Below are positions 30,913 to 31,374 of a stretch of 31,374 nucleotides of DNA, one piece after another (the first letter of the stretch is position 1; every line of letters starts with the position of its first letter). This stretch comes from an uncultured Oscillospiraceae bacterium (GTDB taxonomy: Bacteria > Bacillota > Clostridia > Oscillospirales > Acutalibacteraceae): contig UQZS01000019.1 in the NCBI GenBank assembly GCA_900545625.1, positions 1 to 31,374 on the forward strand, read 5' to 3'. Below the pieces are notes generated by a model. That model was not told the origin of the DNA. It did no database searches and worked only from the letters and a program-made list of their open reading frames with translations. A program made the translations under genes and the position numbers.

Positions 30913-31374
30913 ATGGGATTCCGAAAAATTCTTGTGGGACTTTGTGTGCTCGGAGGGCTGATCTTTATGCTGACGGCGTGTGACAAAGACGGGCAGAACG
31001 TGATCTCTGTCGATACCGGCAAGACCTATCAGACCGTGCAGGGCTTCGGGGCGAGCGCCGCGTGGTGGGCGCAGGACGTCGGCGGCTGGACAGAATCCGG
31101 TGAGAGCGGCGAAGCGGTGCGCGACGAGATTTTGACGCTTCTCTACGGTGATACGGGTATTGATCTCGACATTTACCGCTACAACCTCGGCGCCGGCTCC
31201 AAGGCAGAGGACAGCTCCTACTATTCCGACCCTTGGCGCAAGACGCAGAGCTTTATTGCCGCCGACGGTACCGTGGATTATTCGCTGGACGCAAACGCCG
31301 TCTGGTGTATGCGAAAAGCGACCGAGCTCGGCGTACCGAGCGTGGTGTTTTTTTCCAACAGTGCGCCCGACACC
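30913..31374 (+). CDS. GH30-like glycoside hydrolase lipoprotein, N-terminal part (3' truncated by window edge)
   Basis: The frame runs open to the window end (154 codons). A lipoprotein signal peptide ends in a canonical lipobox LTAC (Cys23), so the enzyme is anchored outside the cell. The mature start VISVDTGKTYQTVQGFGASAAWWAQDVG, then DIYRYNLGAGS and VVFFSNSAPDT, resemble the early beta-strands of GH30 (TIM barrel; glucosylceramidase, xylanase or beta-1,6-galactanase activities). QGFGASAAWW is most like endo-beta-1,6-galactanases, but the acid/base and nucleophile Glu residues lie beyond the window. GGGAGGAG stands before ATG 30913, just after the upp terminator. Confidence 0.75.
   Translation, partial: MGFRKILVGLCVLGGLIFMLTACDKDGQNVISVDTGKTYQTVQGFGASAAWWAQDVGGWTESGESGEAVRDEILTLLYGDTGIDLDIYRYNLGAGSKAEDSSYYSDPWRKTQSFIAADGTVDYSLDANAVWCMRKATELGVPSVVFFSNSAPDT

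Overview
The window looks like a chromosomal stretch of a GC-moderate, Gram-positive anaerobe of the class Clostridia, probably a gut or rumen Oscillospiraceae/Ruminococcaceae relative. The grounds are AGGAGG-type ribosome binding sites, sigma-A promoters (TTGACA-17-TATAAT), PerR plus reverse rubrerythrin, an FHA/SEDS/class B PBP cluster, cytoplasmic plant-polysaccharide glycosidases and a domain-swapped GH3 of the kind known from rumen bacteria. The species cannot be named from sequence reading alone.

Layout. 1-2266: end of an ABC exporter ATPase, its permease and a sensor kinase (one operon). 2321-3436: peroxide regulator PerR with an operator-like palindrome, then rubrerythrin. 3448-4222: a small AT-rich islet with an XRE regulator divergent from a Cys-rich 70-residue protein. 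4364-9396: a glycoside operon (GH43, GPH-family symporter, permuted GH3). 9429-9619: tRNA-Leu(UAA). 9785-10765: a DUF3089 serine-hydrolase-like lipoprotein. 11061-21000: a complete type I-C CRISPR-Cas locus. 21105-22952: a small unknown protein and a GH28-like beta-helix protein. 22999-23457: tRNA-Gln, -His and -Arg on the minus strand. 23646-28484 (minus): two SEDS proteins, a double-FHA protein and a class B PBP for cell-wall synthesis. 28496-30130: tsaE, tsaB and rpiB. 30160-30897: upp. 30913 to the end: the start of a secreted GH30-like lipoprotein.

CRISPR locus. The order is cas3-cas5c-cas8c(with internal cas11c)-cas7c-cas4-cas1-cas2-leader-array. The array has 19 intact 33-nt repeats, 18 spacers between them, and a decayed distal end.

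The most interesting signal lies in front of cas3. On the minus strand a near-consensus promoter (TTGTCA-17-TATAAT) appears to start transcription on the first base of a solitary degenerate I-C repeat (11164-11132). It keeps GTC at the 5' end and GTGGATAGAAA at the 3' end, and its centre is changed but can still fold. About 31 nt of spacer-like sequence follow, then a terminator-like hairpin instead of a second repeat. The spacer-like sequence matches the cas3 promoter/5' leader (minus strand, from 11291 down) at 16 of 21 positions, with a full seed match and mismatches only at 6, 9, 12, 15 and 18. I read this as a candidate single-guide crRNA-like RNA that lets the I-C Cascade repress its own cas operon. 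The elements are seen in the sequence; the function is inference.
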